Shown here in pieces: positions 42,658 through 43,460 of a stretch of DNA of 43,460 nt. The stretch is from contig NZ_NFKS01000027.1 in NCBI RefSeq assembly GCF_002160515.1, positions 1 to 43,460 of the forward strand. Direction: 5' to 3'. Position 1 is the stretch's first letter, and each line of letters starts with the position of its first letter. Source of the DNA: Anaeromassilibacillus sp. An172. Lineage in GTDB: Bacteria > Bacillota > Clostridia > Oscillospirales > Acutalibacteraceae. Below the pieces are notes generated by a model. That model saw only the letters and a program-made list of their open reading frames with translations. It ran no database searches and was not told the origin of the DNA. Made by a program: the position numbers and the translations under genes.

Positions 42658-43368
42658 ATGAAAAGCTTTTCCATTAAAATTGCCGACACAGTCATAAAAA
42701 TAACACCGGTATATTCTCAGATTTTTGAGATGTGCAGGGATTATTTGACAGATGAAGAACCTCTTTTTGAGGTTGAAACAAATGAAAAGGACTTTGAAAG
42801 GGAAAAAGCCATGGCTGACGGAGAATACAGCCTAAGCTATCTTGAAACACTGGCGGTGTACCGTAAAATTGTCACAAGGCTTGTTTTTTCCGATATACTG
42901 TTGGTTCACGGCTCCGCTATAGCCGTTGACGGAAAAGCATATCTTTTCACAGCTCCCAGCGGCACGGGAAAATCAACACATACAAGAATGTGGCGTGAAT
43001 ATTTTAAGGAAAGAGCAGTAATGGTCAACGATGATAAGCCCCTTGCACGCTTTAAAAAAGACGGCGTATTTATTTACGGAACGCCTTGGAACGGAAAGCA
43101 TAGACTGGGAAACAACATCTGCGTACCCTTAAAAGGCGTGTGTATCCTTGAAAGGGCAAAGGAAAACAGCATTTCGAGGATAAGCAAAAAAGAAGCCTAT
43201 CCCACATTGCTTTCCCAGATTTACAGACCCATTGAAAACGGTGAAGCCATGATAAAGACCTTACAGCTTGCAGATAAATTTATGGAGCTTCCTCTCTACC
43301 GCTTGGGATGCAACATATCCCAAGATGCGGCAATAACAGCCTATGAGGGGATGAAAGACCAACTATAA
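42658..43368 (+). CDS. HPr kinase-like P-loop protein
   Basis: 236 residues, GGAGAA 9 bases before the ATG. The fold resembles the C-terminal kinase domain of HPr kinase/phosphorylase and of PEP carboxykinase. It has V-H-G-S-A-I-A-V, the P-loop A-P-S-G-T-G-K-S (99-106) followed by T-H-T, and V-N-D-D-K-P-L (about 123-129) as the acidic metal motif. It lacks the N-terminal sensor domain of true HprK and is short, so it belongs to the HprK-related group often found beside PqqD-like and peptide-modifying genes (lasso peptide kinases are one member). Its substrate is unknown. The HPr in this window could not be its Ser46 substrate. Another frame starts 38 bases downstream and runs off the window. 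Confidence 0.85.
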   Translation: MKSFSIKIADTVIKITPVYSQIFEMCRDYLTDEEPLFEVETNEKDFEREKAMADGEYSLSYLETLAVYRKIVTRLVFSDILLVHGSAIAVDGKAYLFTAPSGTGKSTHTRMWREYFKERAVMVNDDKPLARFKKDGVFIYGTPWNGKHRLGNNICVPLKGVCILERAKENSISRISKKEAYPTLLSQIYRPIENGEAMIKTLQLADKFMELPLYRLGCNISQDAAITAYEGMKDQL

Positions 43369-43406
43369 AAAGTCAATAGGAAAAATAAAAAAATAACGAA
43401 TAAGGG

Positions 43407-43460
43407 ATGAAAAAATATGCAAGACAAAAAGACCTGAACAAAAAGTCCAAGTCGATGGAT
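43407..43460 (+). CDS. possible start of a further gene, cut by the window end
   Basis: An ATG at 43407 opens a frame (M-K-K-Y-A-R-Q-K-D-L) that stays open to the end of the window. The only ribosome-site-like bases (AAGGG) touch the start, so support is weak. If real it would be in one unit with the HprK-like gene. Confidence 0.3.
   Translation, partial: MKKYARQKDLNKKSKSMD

Noticed and set aside
43417-43437. Six-codon frame after the HprK-like gene
   Set aside because: Stops after six codons; no sign that it is used.

Overview
The window looks like a chromosome segment of a gut-type, strictly anaerobic Firmicute, most likely a Ruminococcaceae/Oscillospiraceae-like Clostridium relative. The evidence is AT-rich DNA with strong AGGAGG-type ribosome binding sites, calcium-loop dockerin domains on very large secreted proteins, a Firmicutes-type class III fructose-bisphosphatase, hybrid-cluster protein, a PTS fructose operon, and the ferredoxin-dependent indolepyruvate oxidoreductase with PaaK ligases. 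I saw no tRNA, rRNA, insertion sequence or CRISPR array.

Layout. 1-2 kb: a frameshifted TM2-domain relic, a fused NadD-NADAR enzyme and a small membrane protein. 2.2-17.5 kb: an AraC regulator followed by two giant exported proteins. The first is a GH101 mucin O-glycanase with a C-terminal dockerin. The second is a 2610-residue protein with a dockerin at each end and a cohesin-like module inside. 17.5-18.3 kb: a strong promoter, an operator-like palindrome and a strikingly structured RNA leader ahead of one small unknown gene. 18.3-21.8 kb: a nitrosative-stress unit (hcp, cupin, ferredoxin) divergent from its likely Crp/Fnr regulator. 21.9-26.9 kb: an L,D-transpeptidase, fbp and three tandem paralogous lipoproteins. 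27.5-31.6 kb: the fructose operon fruR-fruK-fruA-ptsH. 31.7-32.8 kb: a Fur/PerR-type regulator and a PTPS/QueD-like protein. 32.8-35.0 kb: a two-gene ATPase-TOPRIM module resembling anti-phage systems of the PARIS/RloAB/OLD type. 35.0-36.7 kb: an ABC exporter. 36.7-42.3 kb: a five-gene aryl-acid operon (paaK-iorA-iorB-paaK-ACT). 42.7 kb to the end: an HPr-kinase-like P-loop protein and the start of one more frame.

How the genes fit together. Carbon enters as mucin glycans (GH101 and its dockerin partner) and as fructose (PTS; fbp for gluconeogenesis). Aryl-pyruvates from aromatic amino acids are oxidised to aryl-acetates by IorAB and PaaK, giving reduced ferredoxin and acyl-CoA energy. Hcp protects against NO and hydroxylamine. 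The PTS carrier HPr here keeps the catalytic His15 but has Arg at the regulatory position 46, so it should not take part in Ser46-based catabolite repression.

The best leads for something undescribed are the double-dockerin/cohesin-like giant protein, the ATPase-TOPRIM pair behind a perfect consensus promoter, the three-way-junction RNA leader at about 17.74-17.87 kb, a second three-way-junction leader ahead of the paaK-ior operon, and the single palindrome that seems to serve both promoters of the hcp/crp divergon.
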